From positions 124,001 through 188,000 of the forward strand of contig JAJYKR010000001.1 in assembly GCA_021788415.1 (NCBI GenBank): a stretch of DNA of 64,000 nt, in the 5' to 3' direction. Both the position numbers and the translations under genes were made by a program. This DNA is from an archaeon. GTDB taxonomy: Archaea; Thermoproteota; Nitrososphaeria; Nitrososphaerales; UBA183. Under the pieces are notes generated by a model. It was given only the letters and a program-made list of their open reading frames with translations, made no database searches and was not told the origin of the DNA. This document shows, piece by piece, positions 45,970-54,569 of the stretch; the stretch's first letter is position 1; each line of letters opens with the position of its first letter.

Positions 45970-46165
45970 AGGCCCCTCCGGCCACGGTGTAGCCGCAGGA
46001 CTTGCACTTCCAGATGCCTGAAGAGCTCCGGGCGAGCTTCATGCTCGCGCACGACGGGCACTCCCTCGCTTGCTTCAGGGTTCTCCAGACCCTGGCGTAC
46101 CTCTTCCTGAGGGTGCCGCCGTACTTCGCGCCCAGGCCCTTTAGGCTCTCGTTTGCCTTCGGCAC
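45941..46165 (-). CDS. rpl37ae: Large-subunit ribosomal protein L37Ae (eL43)
   Basis: 74-aa ribosomal protein with the zinc ribbon CPSCASMK...CKSCG and the typical N-terminus GLGAKYGGTLRKRYA. The ATG shares a base with the stop of rrp42. Part of the exosome superoperon. Confidence 0.95.
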   Translation of the reverse strand: MPKANESLKGLGAKYGGTLRKRYARVWRTLKQARECPSCASMKLARSSSGIWKCKSCGYTVAGGAYELAQAKSR

Positions 46166-46977
46166 TACCTGGTCGCCTCCAGTATCTGGGCCCTGATCGC
46201 CTTGCCGACCTTGATGGAGGTGTCCGCCGCCTGGAGCACCTGCTCCGGGGTGATGGTGCTAGCCTCGCCCTTCTGGCTGGCGCAGATGTTCCCGTCGTCG
46301 TCCGTGGTGATGGTGATCCTCATGTCCATTGACCCTTCCTCCTCGGCGCTGGGGTCGACCACCAGCCTGTCGCCTATCCTGGCTACTGTCACCGACACGG
46401 GGTTCCTCTCTACAGGGACGGGGATCAGCTCGTCGGTCGTCTCGACCTTGTCGTCCTTGACCACGTACTTCTTCATCTTGGCGGTCCTGAGGGCGGACAC
46501 CACGGCGTAGCTGGTTGCGTCGAACAGGTTCCCGTCGACGTTCATGACGTTGCAGTCTACGAACACTGCGATGACCGACTTCCCCGGGATCAGGCTGAGC
46601 TTGCTCATGTCGACCATCTCAGACTCGCGTATCCCTCTGTCCGTCACCCTCGCCAGCTCGATGGCGTCCTCGCTGGGTGGCCCCGCCTCGGCGTAGGGGG
46701 ATGACAAGGGGAGTATCTCGGCGTTGACCATCAGTATCCCCTTGTCCGGCGTGTCAGGGAAGGGGATCCCCGTGGCTATCTTCACCCCTGCTATGACCTG
46801 AGTGTTCCCCAGGGTCACCCTGGCCGAGCCGTTGGCCTTCGGAATGACGCCTGTCTCGATCTTCAGCTCCCTGGGCTGGTCGAGGCCCCTCCCGTCGAGA
46901 CGTTTCCCGTTGGCCAGGAGCTGCACCATCTGCGCCTTCCTGATCGTCTCTACCACATAGTTCTTCTTCATCGACAT
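46165..46977 (-). CDS. rrp42: Exosome complex subunit Rrp42
   Basis: 270-aa non-catalytic RNase PH-fold subunit that alternates with Rrp41 in the hexameric exosome ring. Seen: RLDGRGLDQPRELKIETGVI and VKIATGIPFPDTPDKG, typical for Rrp42. Adjacent to rrp41 without a gap. The ring degrades or tails RNA in the cytoplasm. Confidence 0.95.
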   Translation of the reverse strand: MSMKKNYVVETIRKAQMVQLLANGKRLDGRGLDQPRELKIETGVIPKANGSARVTLGNTQVIAGVKIATGIPFPDTPDKGILMVNAEILPLSSPYAEAGPPSEDAIELARVTDRGIRESEMVDMSKLSLIPGKSVIAVFVDCNVMNVDGNLFDATSYAVVSALRTAKMKKYVVKDDKVETTDELIPVPVERNPVSVTVARIGDRLVVDPSAEEEGSMDMRITITTDDDGNICASQKGEASTITPEQVLQAADTSIKVGKAIRAQILEATR

Positions 46978-47733
46978 CTACTCGGCCGCCTCCTCTACTT
47001 CGGTCGACTGCGCTTCGCCGCCGAAGAACCTCGTCGTCAGAGCTTCCCTCTGCATCTGGTAGATCTCCTTCCCCTTCTCGATGGCAAGCTCGAATGCCTT
47101 CTGGAAGTTCTCCCGCGTGTAGACCCCGTCCACCTGGAGGAGCCCCACCTGGCCGAGGTTCGGCATTATGGCCACGGGCATGTCTCCATTCCCTTCCTTA
47201 TCCTCGGTGTCGTCGAGGTCAGAGACCACCTGCTCTCCGATGAGGCCGCAGGAGCACCCGACCACGAGGTCGCGCATGTTGATCCCCGCGTCAGCCAGGG
47301 CCAGCGACGCCGCCGTGATTCCGGCGACCCTCGACCCTCCGTCCGACTGGAGCACCTCGACCCACACCTCGATGGCAGTCCTCGGGTAGTCTTCCACTAT
47401 CACCGCCGGCACCAGCGCCTCCCTGATCACCTTCGAGATTTCAATCTCCCTCCTCGACGGCGCCGGGTTCTTCCTCTCGTCAACGGAGAAGGGGGCCATG
47501 TGGTACCTGCACCTCAGCAGCGCCCTGTCCGGGAGCACCTGGTGCTTGGGGTGCACCTCCTTCGGCCCGTACACCGCGGCCATGATCTTGTTCTTCCCCC
47601 ACTCGATGTAGGCTGACCCGTCGGCGTTCTTCATTATGCCCACCTGCAGCTTTATGGGCCTGAGCTCGTTCCACTTCCTCCCGTCGAGCCGGATCCCGTG
47701 CTCGTCTATGAGCTTCTTCTTAGTTCCCGCCAA
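46978..47733 (-). CDS. rrp41: Exosome complex subunit Rrp41 (catalytic)
   Basis: 251-aa catalytic RNase PH-like subunit. GIRLDGRKWNELRPIKLQVG and AVYGPKEVHPKH, plus the catalytic pattern DDTEDKEG around residue 180, match Rrp41. It phosphorolyses RNA with Rrp42. Its start overlaps rrp4 by 14 nt. An acidic C-terminal tail is visible. Confidence 0.95.
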   Translation of the reverse strand: MAGTKKKLIDEHGIRLDGRKWNELRPIKLQVGIMKNADGSAYIEWGKNKIMAAVYGPKEVHPKHQVLPDRALLRCRYHMAPFSVDERKNPAPSRREIEISKVIREALVPAVIVEDYPRTAIEVWVEVLQSDGGSRVAGITAASLALADAGINMRDLVVGCSCGLIGEQVVSDLDDTEDKEGNGDMPVAIMPNLGQVGLLQVDGVYTRENFQKAFELAIEKGKEIYQMQREALTTRFFGGEAQSTEVEEAAE

Positions 47734-48406
47734 CTGCGCTCCCTCCCAGAGCCTCCTCCACCTTCGACATCAGATCCGGCGCGTGGGTCTCCTCCTCCAC
47801 GAGCATGATGGCCTTCACTGCTTTCATGATGCCTTCAGGGCTCCCGTCCACGACCACCACTCCGTTCTGGCCCACCCTGACGTCGCACCCCGTCCTCTCG
47901 CTGATTAGGTTGATCATCGCACCTCTTCTCCCGATTACTCGGGGGACCTTCGTTGGTGATATCTTAACGATTTCCCCTGACTCTATCTTCCCGTAGCCCT
48001 GGCCCCTGATGCTCAGCTGAGGGTCCCTGGACCTCTCGGAGGTCTCTATCCTTGTCCCGATGATGTCGCCCACCCTGAACTTGCTCGACAGGTCGTGGGT
48101 CGCGGGGGAGAAGTCCCTCCCGAAGACGAATGAGGCGGGGAGGAATCCGTCGAAGCACGAGTTGATGTCCACCACCCACCCGAACCCGTTGATGTCCACC
48201 ACCTTGCCTATCACCTCGTCGTCGGTGTGCGGGAGGTAAGGCCCGGTGAGGGGGTTGAGCTTGATCTCGTCCCTCAGCACCTCTGCGACCCCCACCCTGA
48301 GGGCCACATACTCGTCTCCGTGCTTCTCGATGTAACTCCCGTAGCGGTAGTTCCCCTTGGCTACGACGTCTCCCGGGATTACCTGTTTCCTTTGTATCAT
48401 TGGCAT
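47720..48406 (-). CDS. rrp4: Exosome cap subunit Rrp4
   Basis: 228-aa cap protein: an N-terminal domain, an S1 domain (VDINGFGWVVDINS), and a KH domain (KVPRVIGRRGAMINLISERTG region). It recruits RNA to the Rrp41/42 ring. The C-terminal tail is short and acidic. It lies two bases after the SBDS gene on the same strand. Csl4, the alternative cap, is not in this window. Confidence 0.94.
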   Translation of the reverse strand: MPMIQRKQVIPGDVVAKGNYRYGSYIEKHGDEYVALRVGVAEVLRDEIKLNPLTGPYLPHTDDEVIGKVVDINGFGWVVDINSCFDGFLPASFVFGRDFSPATHDLSSKFRVGDIIGTRIETSERSRDPQLSIRGQGYGKIESGEIVKISPTKVPRVIGRRGAMINLISERTGCDVRVGQNGVVVVDGSPEGIMKAVKAIMLVEEETHAPDLMSKVEEALGGSAVGGN

Positions 48407-48408
48407 CT

Positions 48409-49149
48409 CTATTTCACCACTGTGACCTGAGCGGCCCCCTTCGTGGTCGAGCCGAGGCGGTCCAGCAGGCCGGGCTGTCCGCCGGCGGGTATTTCTACTA
48501 TTGCGGAGAGCGTCCCGTCGGCCAGCCAGTCCTCCTTGACTATCTCGCCGTAGTTCTTCATGACCCCGATGGCCTGGCCGGTGTACTGGGCAGCCACCTT
48601 CACCTGTAGCCTGACCTTCTCCGACTTCAGCGGAAGTATGGTCCTCAATGCGTCCACCACAGTCTTCATCTGCTCGTTGGCGTCCTGGAACGGGTCAACC
48701 GACACCCGGGCCTCCAGCATAGCCTGGTCTATCCTCGTCGGGGGGTGCGGGAGCATTGTCCTCGGGTCGACGAAGTTCTTCGAGATGGCCGCTATTATCG
48801 CCCGCCTCTTCTCTTCCGTGAGCTTCTTCCTCTGTTCCTGGGTAAGGTTCAGCTCCCCTCTCTTCAATATCTCGAGGGCAGCCTTCGCATGGTCGTCGGT
48901 CCCGAAGTGGAGCTTCAGCTTCTCGCTGCTGGCCCTGAGTCCCTTCCTCGAGTCCGAGTAGACCTCGTCCACTGCAATCACGGTAGAAGGCTCGACGTTC
49001 CTCCCCTGCTTGAACGACAGGGCCGAGTCAGGATTGACCAGTATCTCGTAGTGTTCCCCTCCGACGACGAGCTTGACCGTGGTGAACTTTGAGGATTCGT
49101 GGGTCCTCGGCTTGAAGTCTCCGCCGCTCCGACCGAAGGATCCGCTCAT
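48409..49149 (-). CDS. sdo1: Ribosome maturation protein SBDS (SDO1)
   Basis: 246-aa protein with the SBDS N-terminal FYSH pattern (YEILVNPDSALSFKQGR) and the helical middle region ILKRGELNLTQEQRKK, then a C-terminal ferredoxin-like domain. It helps release eIF6 from the large subunit. Position before rrp4 is conserved in archaea. Confidence 0.95.
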   Translation of the reverse strand: MSGSFGRSGGDFKPRTHESSKFTTVKLVVGGEHYEILVNPDSALSFKQGRNVEPSTVIAVDEVYSDSRKGLRASSEKLKLHFGTDDHAKAALEILKRGELNLTQEQRKKLTEEKRRAIIAAISKNFVDPRTMLPHPPTRIDQAMLEARVSVDPFQDANEQMKTVVDALRTILPLKSEKVRLQVKVAAQYTGQAIGVMKNYGEIVKEDWLADGTLSAIVEIPAGGQPGLLDRLGSTTKGAAQVTVVK

Positions 49150-49164
49150 CTGAGCCGACGCTAC

Positions 49165-49911
49165 TCAGGAGCTCTTGGCCGGAGGCTTGTCTGACTTCGT
49201 CTTGGCACTAGAAGCGCTCTTACCTATCTCCGCCTCAGCGAGGCGCCTCCACTTCTTGGTCCCAGCCTCCACGACGGCGACCTTGATGTGCGATGTCCCG
49301 CTCTTGTCCTCGCTCACGAGATAGATGCACTCGATGGCCAGCGTGACAGCCCCCTCAAGGTTCAGGTCCGACGAGTAGTTCTTCTCCAGGTAGTCGTTCA
49401 CCTGGTCGCTCCCCTGCCCTATGGCGATGGCATGGAACCCTGAATACGTCCCCGTCGGATCGGCGAGGTAGACCACCGGCCCCGCTTCGTCGACCCCCGC
49501 TATGATGAGGGAGACACCGAATGGCCTAACGCCGGCGTACTGCGTGTACTGCTGGTTCATGTCAGCGATGCGCTTGGCTATGGCTTCGACGTCGACCGGC
49601 TCGTCGTAGATCAGCCTGTTGCTCTGCGCCAGGACCCGGGCGTTGTCCACCTGTATCCTCGCGTCAGGGATGTAGCCGGCCCCGACCGCACCGACGTGGT
49701 CGTCGATCTGGAACATCTTGATGACCGACTCTGCGCTCTGGAGCTTCCTCTGCTTCTCTTCCACAGCCAGCACGACTCCGTGCTTGGTTTGGACGCCCAC
49801 CGCCAGGTTCCCTCTCCTGACCGTCTCCAGCGCGTACTCCACCTGGTACAGCCTACCGTCGGGCGAGAATATGGTGATCGCCCTGTCGTATCCTGCCGAA
49901 GGTGCAAACAT
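49165..49911 (-). CDS. psmA: Proteasome alpha subunit
   Basis: 248-aa alpha subunit of the 20S proteasome: AGYDRAITIFSPDGRLYQVE near the N-terminus and GVSLIIAGVDEAGP in the core. The C-terminus has an extra Lys/Ser-rich tail. The first gene of the exosome superoperon, with a TTTAAA box at about 49950-49957. The beta subunit is elsewhere. Confidence 0.96.
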   Translation of the reverse strand: MFAPSAGYDRAITIFSPDGRLYQVEYALETVRRGNLAVGVQTKHGVVLAVEEKQRKLQSAESVIKMFQIDDHVGAVGAGYIPDARIQVDNARVLAQSNRLIYDEPVDVEAIAKRIADMNQQYTQYAGVRPFGVSLIIAGVDEAGPVVYLADPTGTYSGFHAIAIGQGSDQVNDYLEKNYSSDLNLEGAVTLAIECIYLVSEDKSGTSHIKVAVVEAGTKKWRRLAEAEIGKSASSAKTKSDKPPAKSS

Positions 49912-50021
49912 TTTCTTGCCTTGCTCCTTTTTGCCAACGAATTCCTTGGCCTTTTAAACTGTTCTGAGGTTCTTGCTGTTTCCGTGAAAGTTCTTATCTT
50001 GAAGACACTCCTTGATTCGCA

Positions 50022-50609
50022 TTGGCCAAGGTCCTCGTGGTGAACAACTACCCTGCCAGGGACCGCGCCGGGGCCCTGGAAAAGTGCCTGGCGGGGAACG
50101 GCGCCGATGTGGCCGCCGTCGAGTGGGGTGAGGCGTCGGCCGCCAGGTTCGACTCCTTCGACGGCGTCGCTCTGAGCGGCTCCCCCGAGATGATGACAGA
50201 CACCCGGACCAAGGACAAGTTCCAGGCCGAGGCCCAGGCGGTGCTTGACGCCCGCGTCCCCATCCTCGGCATCTGCTTCGGCCACCAACTCATGGCCCAC
50301 GCCTTCGGCGCCGAGGTGGTGAAAGACAAGAGGCACGTCCTCGAGATGGTGAAGACAACGGTCCTGGCCGACGACCCGCTGTTCGGTGGGCTCCCGAGGT
50401 CCCTCACCCTCCTGGAGTCGAGGTACGAGGTGGTGAAGTCGGTCCCGGACGGGTTCACCCTCCTGGCCAGAAGCGAGACCAGCGCCATCGCGGCCATGAA
50501 GCACAGGACCCGCGCCCTCTACGGTGTCCAGTTCCACCCGGAGCGGTACACTCAGGCTAATCCTGACGGGGATAGGGTGGTGGCCAACTTCCTCGGCCTC
50601 CTGAAGTAG
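50022..50609 (+). CDS. Class I glutamine amidotransferase
   Basis: 195-aa class I amidotransferase: GICFGHQLMAHAFG carries the nucleophilic Cys, and GVQFHPERY the catalytic His and Glu. It resembles the GuaA glutaminase subunit in size, so it could supply ammonia to a separate GMP synthase, but several other class I enzymes look alike. TTCTTATC about 27 nt before the TTG supports the start. Divergent from psmA. Confidence 0.85.
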   Translation: MAKVLVVNNYPARDRAGALEKCLAGNGADVAAVEWGEASAARFDSFDGVALSGSPEMMTDTRTKDKFQAEAQAVLDARVPILGICFGHQLMAHAFGAEVVKDKRHVLEMVKTTVLADDPLFGGLPRSLTLLESRYEVVKSVPDGFTLLARSETSAIAAMKHRTRALYGVQFHPERYTQANPDGDRVVANFLGLLK

Positions 50610-50618
50610 GCGGGCGGG

Positions 50619-51038
50619 ATGGTCCTAGAGAAGGTCATCTTCCAGAAGCAGGTGGTGGACAGCCTGTTCAGCTACTCAGCCATGGCCTACCCCAACGAGG
50701 GGATCCTCCTCCTCAGGGGCAAGTCGAAGAAAGGGGTGGTAGAGGTGACCGGGGTGGTGATCCCGCCCCTCGCCAGCCACGGGGCCGCGTTCTCGTCGTT
50801 CAGCTGGTGGATGCTCCCGGTAGACTTCTCCTACGTCGGGGTCGCCCACTCCCACCCCTCTGGGAACCACAGGCCTTCCCACCAGGACCTGCTCCACGCC
50901 ACCGGGAAGCTCATGGTGATAATGGGGTACCCATATGCCACGGTCGACAACCTCGGAGTCTATGACCACAACGGGAACAGAATCCCGTTCGAAGTGAAGG
51001 AGTCGGCGCCCGCCAAGGACCCCTTCGACGCTGACTGA
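50619..51038 (+). CDS. JAMM/Mov34-family metalloprotease
   Basis: 139-aa zinc metalloprotease of the JAMM family. The zinc site AHSHPSGNHRPSHQDL and the upstream catalytic Glu in YPNEGILLL are complete. JAMM proteins cleave ubiquitin-like tags; archaeal ones act on SAMP-type modifiers. Ten bases after the amidotransferase gene, close to the proteasome, so a role in protein tagging and turnover is reasonable. Substrate unknown. Confidence 0.9.
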   Translation: MVLEKVIFQKQVVDSLFSYSAMAYPNEGILLLRGKSKKGVVEVTGVVIPPLASHGAAFSSFSWWMLPVDFSYVGVAHSHPSGNHRPSHQDLLHATGKLMVIMGYPYATVDNLGVYDHNGNRIPFEVKESAPAKDPFDAD

Positions 51039-51376
51039 ATAGCCACATTCCCTGGGAGGCGGAGGCGGCCCAGCTTGAGCTCCGGGTGGTCCTTTCGGGT
51101 CTTTTCTTGCGCATCGGGAGTCTGTTACACGATGTGGCCCGCATGGCGGCGGCCGATGGCCTCAAGGCAATTGATCTGCTTCATGACCTCAAGCCTGACG
51201 TTCCAGCCTCCATCGAAGTATCCTGTGGCTGGGCTCAATGAGATGCATGGGTGGGGGGGGATGGGCTGGCTACAGCCATGGTTCACCCCTCATGCCATGG
51301 GCGCCACAACTAACGGCCCAAGCCATGCTGCATGAGGCGTTAATGCTTATATCGTCTCAGGGAGGGGTACTCTCTC
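51039..51376. other. Gap with no confident gene
   Basis: About 340 bp. Open frames here lack protein-like patterns. The right end holds TGCTTATATC (centre about 51348), the promoter of the small gene that follows. Confidence 0.5.
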
Positions 51377-51556
51377 ATGTCGCAGTACACGAAGGGTCAG
51401 TCCTGGGGTGCTCTGAAGAAGGCCTGGCGCGGCTACAAGGTCGCCAAGGTCCAGAACAACGCCGCTGACATGAAGAAGTACGCCGAGCGCATCAGGACGC
51501 TCCAAGGCGAGCTCGGGCTCGTCAAGGCGAAGTTCCCTGAGCTAGGTCTCACCTGA
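51377..51556 (+). CDS. 59-aa basic helical protein
   Basis: Short gene with clear support: a CTTATATC box sits 28 nt before the ATG, the codon use matches its neighbours, and the protein is a typical basic amphipathic helix (WGALKKAWRGYKVAKVQ, then MKKYAERIRTLQGELG). I do not recognise it. The Arg/Lys content suggests it binds nucleic acid or a protein partner. A TTTT stretch follows the stop. Confidence 0.78.
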   Translation: MSQYTKGQSWGALKKAWRGYKVAKVQNNAADMKKYAERIRTLQGELGLVKAKFPELGLT

Positions 51557-51574
51557 GACCTGACTCTTCCTATT

Positions 51575-51955
51575 TTATCTCGCCAAGTCAGCGTGGTTCG
51601 TTATTATCTGGTTTCTCAGGTCCTGTGCCTGCTGGAGGGTGAAATCCGGCTCGGCAGAGACCAGCACCAGCTTGTCCCCGAGGTAGAACGTCATGATGTT
51701 CAGCCTCTCCCTCTTGTTGAAAGTGTACTGGTTCTTCCCGAAGTAGCGGTCCCAGGTCCTGTCGTTATTGATCTGTATGGTTATGCCCGCGATGAGCCTG
51801 ATGTCCTCGCTCTGGGGCTCCAGCGAGGGGATTCCCTTCCTCATCCCTCCGGCGACATGCCTCCCGCTCTGGTCCAGAATCTGGGCCGACCTCAACCTTC
51901 GGTCGAACTTGAAGATCTCGGTTATGATTTTGTCCCACTGTATCTGCAGCATCAC
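51575..51955 (-). CDS. Small alpha/beta protein, thaumarchaeal DUF6659-like
   Basis: 126 aa. The pattern FDRRLRSAQILDQSGRHVAGG and the later alternating strands look like a roadblock/PAS-like small domain that I associate with a thaumarchaeal family (DUF6659). This match is from memory and not tested. Convergent with the 59-aa gene. No partner is obvious. Confidence 0.55.
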   Translation of the reverse strand: MMLQIQWDKIITEIFKFDRRLRSAQILDQSGRHVAGGMRKGIPSLEPQSEDIRLIAGITIQINNDRTWDRYFGKNQYTFNKRERLNIMTFYLGDKLVLVSAEPDFTLQQAQDLRNQIITNHADLAR

Positions 51956-51998
51956 GTCTCACGCGACACGCGCTGAGATATAAGCGAGACCCCTGGAA

Positions 51999-52577
51999 TC
52001 AAGGTCGCGGGAGGGCGTCGAGGATCTCCTGGGTCTTCCTGACCCTGCCTATCCTCTTCAGGACGAACTCCACCGCGTTCCTGTGGGCGTCGGCCGAGCG
52101 GTCGGACATGGCGTCCTCGGCGAACAACTGCTGAAAGCCGTACTCGTAGGCGAACCTCGCCGTGCTCTCGACACCGTACGTGGTCGCTATGCCACAGAGG
52201 ACTATGGAGTCCGTGCTTCCCCGCCTGAGCCTCAGCTCGAGGTCCGTGCCGTAGAACGCCCCCCACTGGCGCTTCGTGATCACCACGTCGGAGGGGGCGG
52301 GCCCGAGCTCGGGGACGATGTCTGCCCAGTCTGGTGGCATCTCTCCTCTGGACGGGAAGGATGTGTCGGACAACACGCTAAGGGAGGTCCCCCTGGACTG
52401 CGACACGCGGACAAGGTATACCGGCATGCCGCGCTCCCTGAATGCGCCAGCCAGCAGGGCCGCGTTGGCTACCACCGTACTGGTGGGGTTGGGCTGGGCG
52501 TCCATGGACGTTATCCCCTTCTGCAGGTCGATGACGACGAGGGCCGTCTTCGCCCCGTCGATAGCAAGGCTGCTCAC
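51999..52577 (-). CDS. Isochorismatase-like hydrolase without the usual cysteine
   Basis: 192-aa protein of the cysteine hydrolase fold. The triad Asp (VVIDLQKG) and Lys (ITKRQWGAF) are present, but the position of the nucleophilic Cys (usually ...TNICV) reads LCGIATTYGVES: Gly replaces Cys. Related isochorismatases that lack the Cys act by general acid-base chemistry, so this may be an isochorismatase-type rather than amidase-type enzyme. The GTG at 52577 is chosen from a CCTAAAG box about 26 nt upstream. Confidence 0.72.
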   Translation of the reverse strand: MSSLAIDGAKTALVVIDLQKGITSMDAQPNPTSTVVANAALLAGAFRERGMPVYLVRVSQSRGTSLSVLSDTSFPSRGEMPPDWADIVPELGPAPSDVVITKRQWGAFYGTDLELRLRRGSTDSIVLCGIATTYGVESTARFAYEYGFQQLFAEDAMSDRSADAHRNAVEFVLKRIGRVRKTQEILDALPRP

Positions 52578-52688
52578 GCACCCGCTCCCTGCCCTGGCCG
52601 CTTTAGGCGTTCGCGCCCGCTGCCAAGCCCGCCGGAGGCCTGCATCAGTCAACTTCTTTAACCAGTATTTCTTGGCTACCACATCAAC

Positions 52689-53102
52689 TTGTCCGCTCTA
52701 ATCAGCCCCGACTACACATCGCTAATCCTCAGGGTCGCAGTGGGCGCAGCTATGGTGGCCCACGGACTGCCCAAGGTGAAGGGGGGCTGGGGGAAGCAGT
52801 CGGGGGATTGGGTAGCCACCATGGGGGTCCCAGCGGCGGCGGCGAGGCTTGTGACCCTGCTTGAGTTCTTCGGGGGCATCTTCCTGATTGTGGGCCTCCT
52901 GGTCCCGGTGGTCGCTGCGTTCTTCGCCATCCAGTTCGCTGCCATCATCCTCATGAAGTCCAGCAAGATGAAGGCGGGGTTCATGGGGGCTGGGGGGAAG
53001 CCTGGGTTCGAGCTCGACTTCGTCTACCTCGTGCTTTCGGTCGCCATCCTCCTGATCGGGTCCGGGGCGTTCTCCCTGGACGCGCTGCTGGGCATCCTGT
53101 AG
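52689..53102 (+). CDS. DoxX-family membrane protein
   Basis: 137 aa with four hydrophobic helices and the DoxX signature LRVAVGAAMVAHGLPKVKGG near the start. The family includes the small thiosulfate:quinone oxidoreductase subunit and many unknowns. CTTTAACC about 27 nt upstream matches the TTG start. A single gene here; no DoxA is present. Confidence 0.85.
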   Translation: MSALISPDYTSLILRVAVGAAMVAHGLPKVKGGWGKQSGDWVATMGVPAAAARLVTLLEFFGGIFLIVGLLVPVVAAFFAIQFAAIILMKSSKMKAGFMGAGGKPGFELDFVYLVLSVAILLIGSGAFSLDALLGIL

Positions 53103-53178
53103 GCCTCCCGACGGCCGAATTTGGTCGAATCATCGTTACGGACTTGTTGATACTGTTTGACTCAGGCGGTGAAGAGCC

Positions 53179-53610
53179 ATGATAGGGCGTATCATCAGTA
53201 TGGTCCCAGAAATAGCCACCATCTTGCTTGGTACCTGCGTGGGCGCGGTCGCCGTAGTCTACGCGGGGACGAAGGGCTACCTCGGACACCGGAAGACTAG
53301 GGCAGCGCCGTCACCATCGACAACCACAAGCGCAATCACAACCGCGACGGAGCAGGCCAAGGAAGTCCCAACCGCGGAGACGCCGGTCGCGGCAGAGCCT
53401 GCACCATCCCCTTCACCAGCTCCAGCGCCAGCGCGCTATGAGTCGGTACAGCCAGCGCCAGCGCCGGTCACCTACTCCGCTCCGTCATCGACTTCGTTCG
53501 CGGCTCCGACGCTCGCGAAGAAGCCGACGCGGACATACAGGCGCAGGACGGCCCCGGTACGGGGCGCCTCCGGTGTCAAGAAGACCCTCGCCAAGCCCAA
53601 GAAGCGCTAG
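53179..53610 (+). CDS. Single-TM protein with Pro/Ala-rich linker and basic tail
   Basis: 143 aa, not recognised. One hydrophobic segment (about residues 8-30), then a long Ser/Thr/Pro/Ala-rich region (about 45-105) and a Lys/Arg-rich end (RTYRRRTAP, KKTLAKPKK). The layout suggests a membrane anchor, a spacer and a tail that could bind nucleic acid or acidic lipid. No gene partner; endonuclease IV follows on the same strand. Confidence 0.65.
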   Translation: MIGRIISMVPEIATILLGTCVGAVAVVYAGTKGYLGHRKTRAAPSPSTTTSAITTATEQAKEVPTAETPVAAEPAPSPSPAPAPARYESVQPAPAPVTYSAPSSTSFAAPTLAKKPTRTYRRRTAPVRGASGVKKTLAKPKKR

Positions 53611-53673
53611 GCAAGAAACACGAAGCGAGAGCGTGGGTTCATAAACCCACACTCCGCCCTCTTTTGAAGCACA

Positions 53674-54540
53674 TTGACCTCAGAGCCCATGCTGGGGCTT
53701 CACGTCTCCATTGCGGGATCCATGGACCTCGCCTTCGACCGGGCGAAGGAGATCGGGGCAAGCACATTCCAGATATTCACCAGGAACCCGAACCAGTGGA
53801 AGTTCAGCCCCATACCTGACGAGACGATCACCGCCTTCCGCGGGAAGAGGAACGAGTCGGGCTTCCGGAAGATCGTGGACCACATGCCCTACCTCCCGAA
53901 CCTGGCCTCCCCCGAGAGGTCGACCGCGAAGATCAGCCGCTACTCCCTCGACGAGGAGGTCAAGCGGTGCGACGTACTGGGGATAGACTACCTCGTGATC
54001 CACCTGGGGAGCCATCTGGGGAAGGGAACGGCGGTGGGGGTCGCCAACATAGCCGAGGCCTGTAACGAGGCGATAGCAGGGAGCGGCGGGGACACTGCGA
54101 TACTGCTGGAGAACATGGCGGGACAGAAGAACAGCGTCGGAGCGAGGTTCGAGGAGCTGGAGATGATACTCGACAGGGTCAAGGAGGATGGCCGAATGGG
54201 GGTCTGCCTTGACACCTGCCACATGTACGCGTCAGGTTTCGACCTCGCTTCGAAGGCCGCGGTGGAGAGCTCCATGGGGCTCTTCGACGAGGTGGTCGGG
54301 CTCGAGAGGCTCAAGGCCGTACATCTCAACGACTCCAAGGGCGCGCTCGGGAGCAGACTCGACAGGCACGAGAACATCGGGGATGGGAACATAGGACGCA
54401 GCGGGATCAGGGAGTTCCTCCGTTACCCGGGGGTCGCGGAAAGGCCGATCATAATGGAGACCCCATACAGGGACGAGGCAGCCGAGAGGAAGACCATGAA
54501 GACGGTCCGGAGCCTGTTCCCCCAGGGCGGTTCACAGTAA
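53674..54540 (+). CDS. nfo: Endonuclease IV
   Basis: 288-aa AP endonuclease. The TIM-barrel metal sites are complete: GLHVSIAGS, AFQIFTRNP-like start, VIHLGSHLG, and CLDTCHMYASG, then ENIGDGNIG near the end. It repairs abasic sites in DNA. The TTG at 53674 has a TTCATAAA box about 30 nt upstream; the ATG at 53689 is the alternative. Confidence 0.94.
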   Translation: MTSEPMLGLHVSIAGSMDLAFDRAKEIGASTFQIFTRNPNQWKFSPIPDETITAFRGKRNESGFRKIVDHMPYLPNLASPERSTAKISRYSLDEEVKRCDVLGIDYLVIHLGSHLGKGTAVGVANIAEACNEAIAGSGGDTAILLENMAGQKNSVGARFEELEMILDRVKEDGRMGVCLDTCHMYASGFDLASKAAVESSMGLFDEVVGLERLKAVHLNDSKGALGSRLDRHENIGDGNIGRSGIREFLRYPGVAERPIIMETPYRDEAAERKTMKTVRSLFPQGGSQ

Positions 54541-54569
54541 AATACGGGGCGCATTGCGACGGGTGACGC

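Noticed and set aside
51075..51335. 86-codon plus-strand frame
   Set aside because: Low-complexity Trp/Pro/Met composition, no promoter and no homologue pattern.
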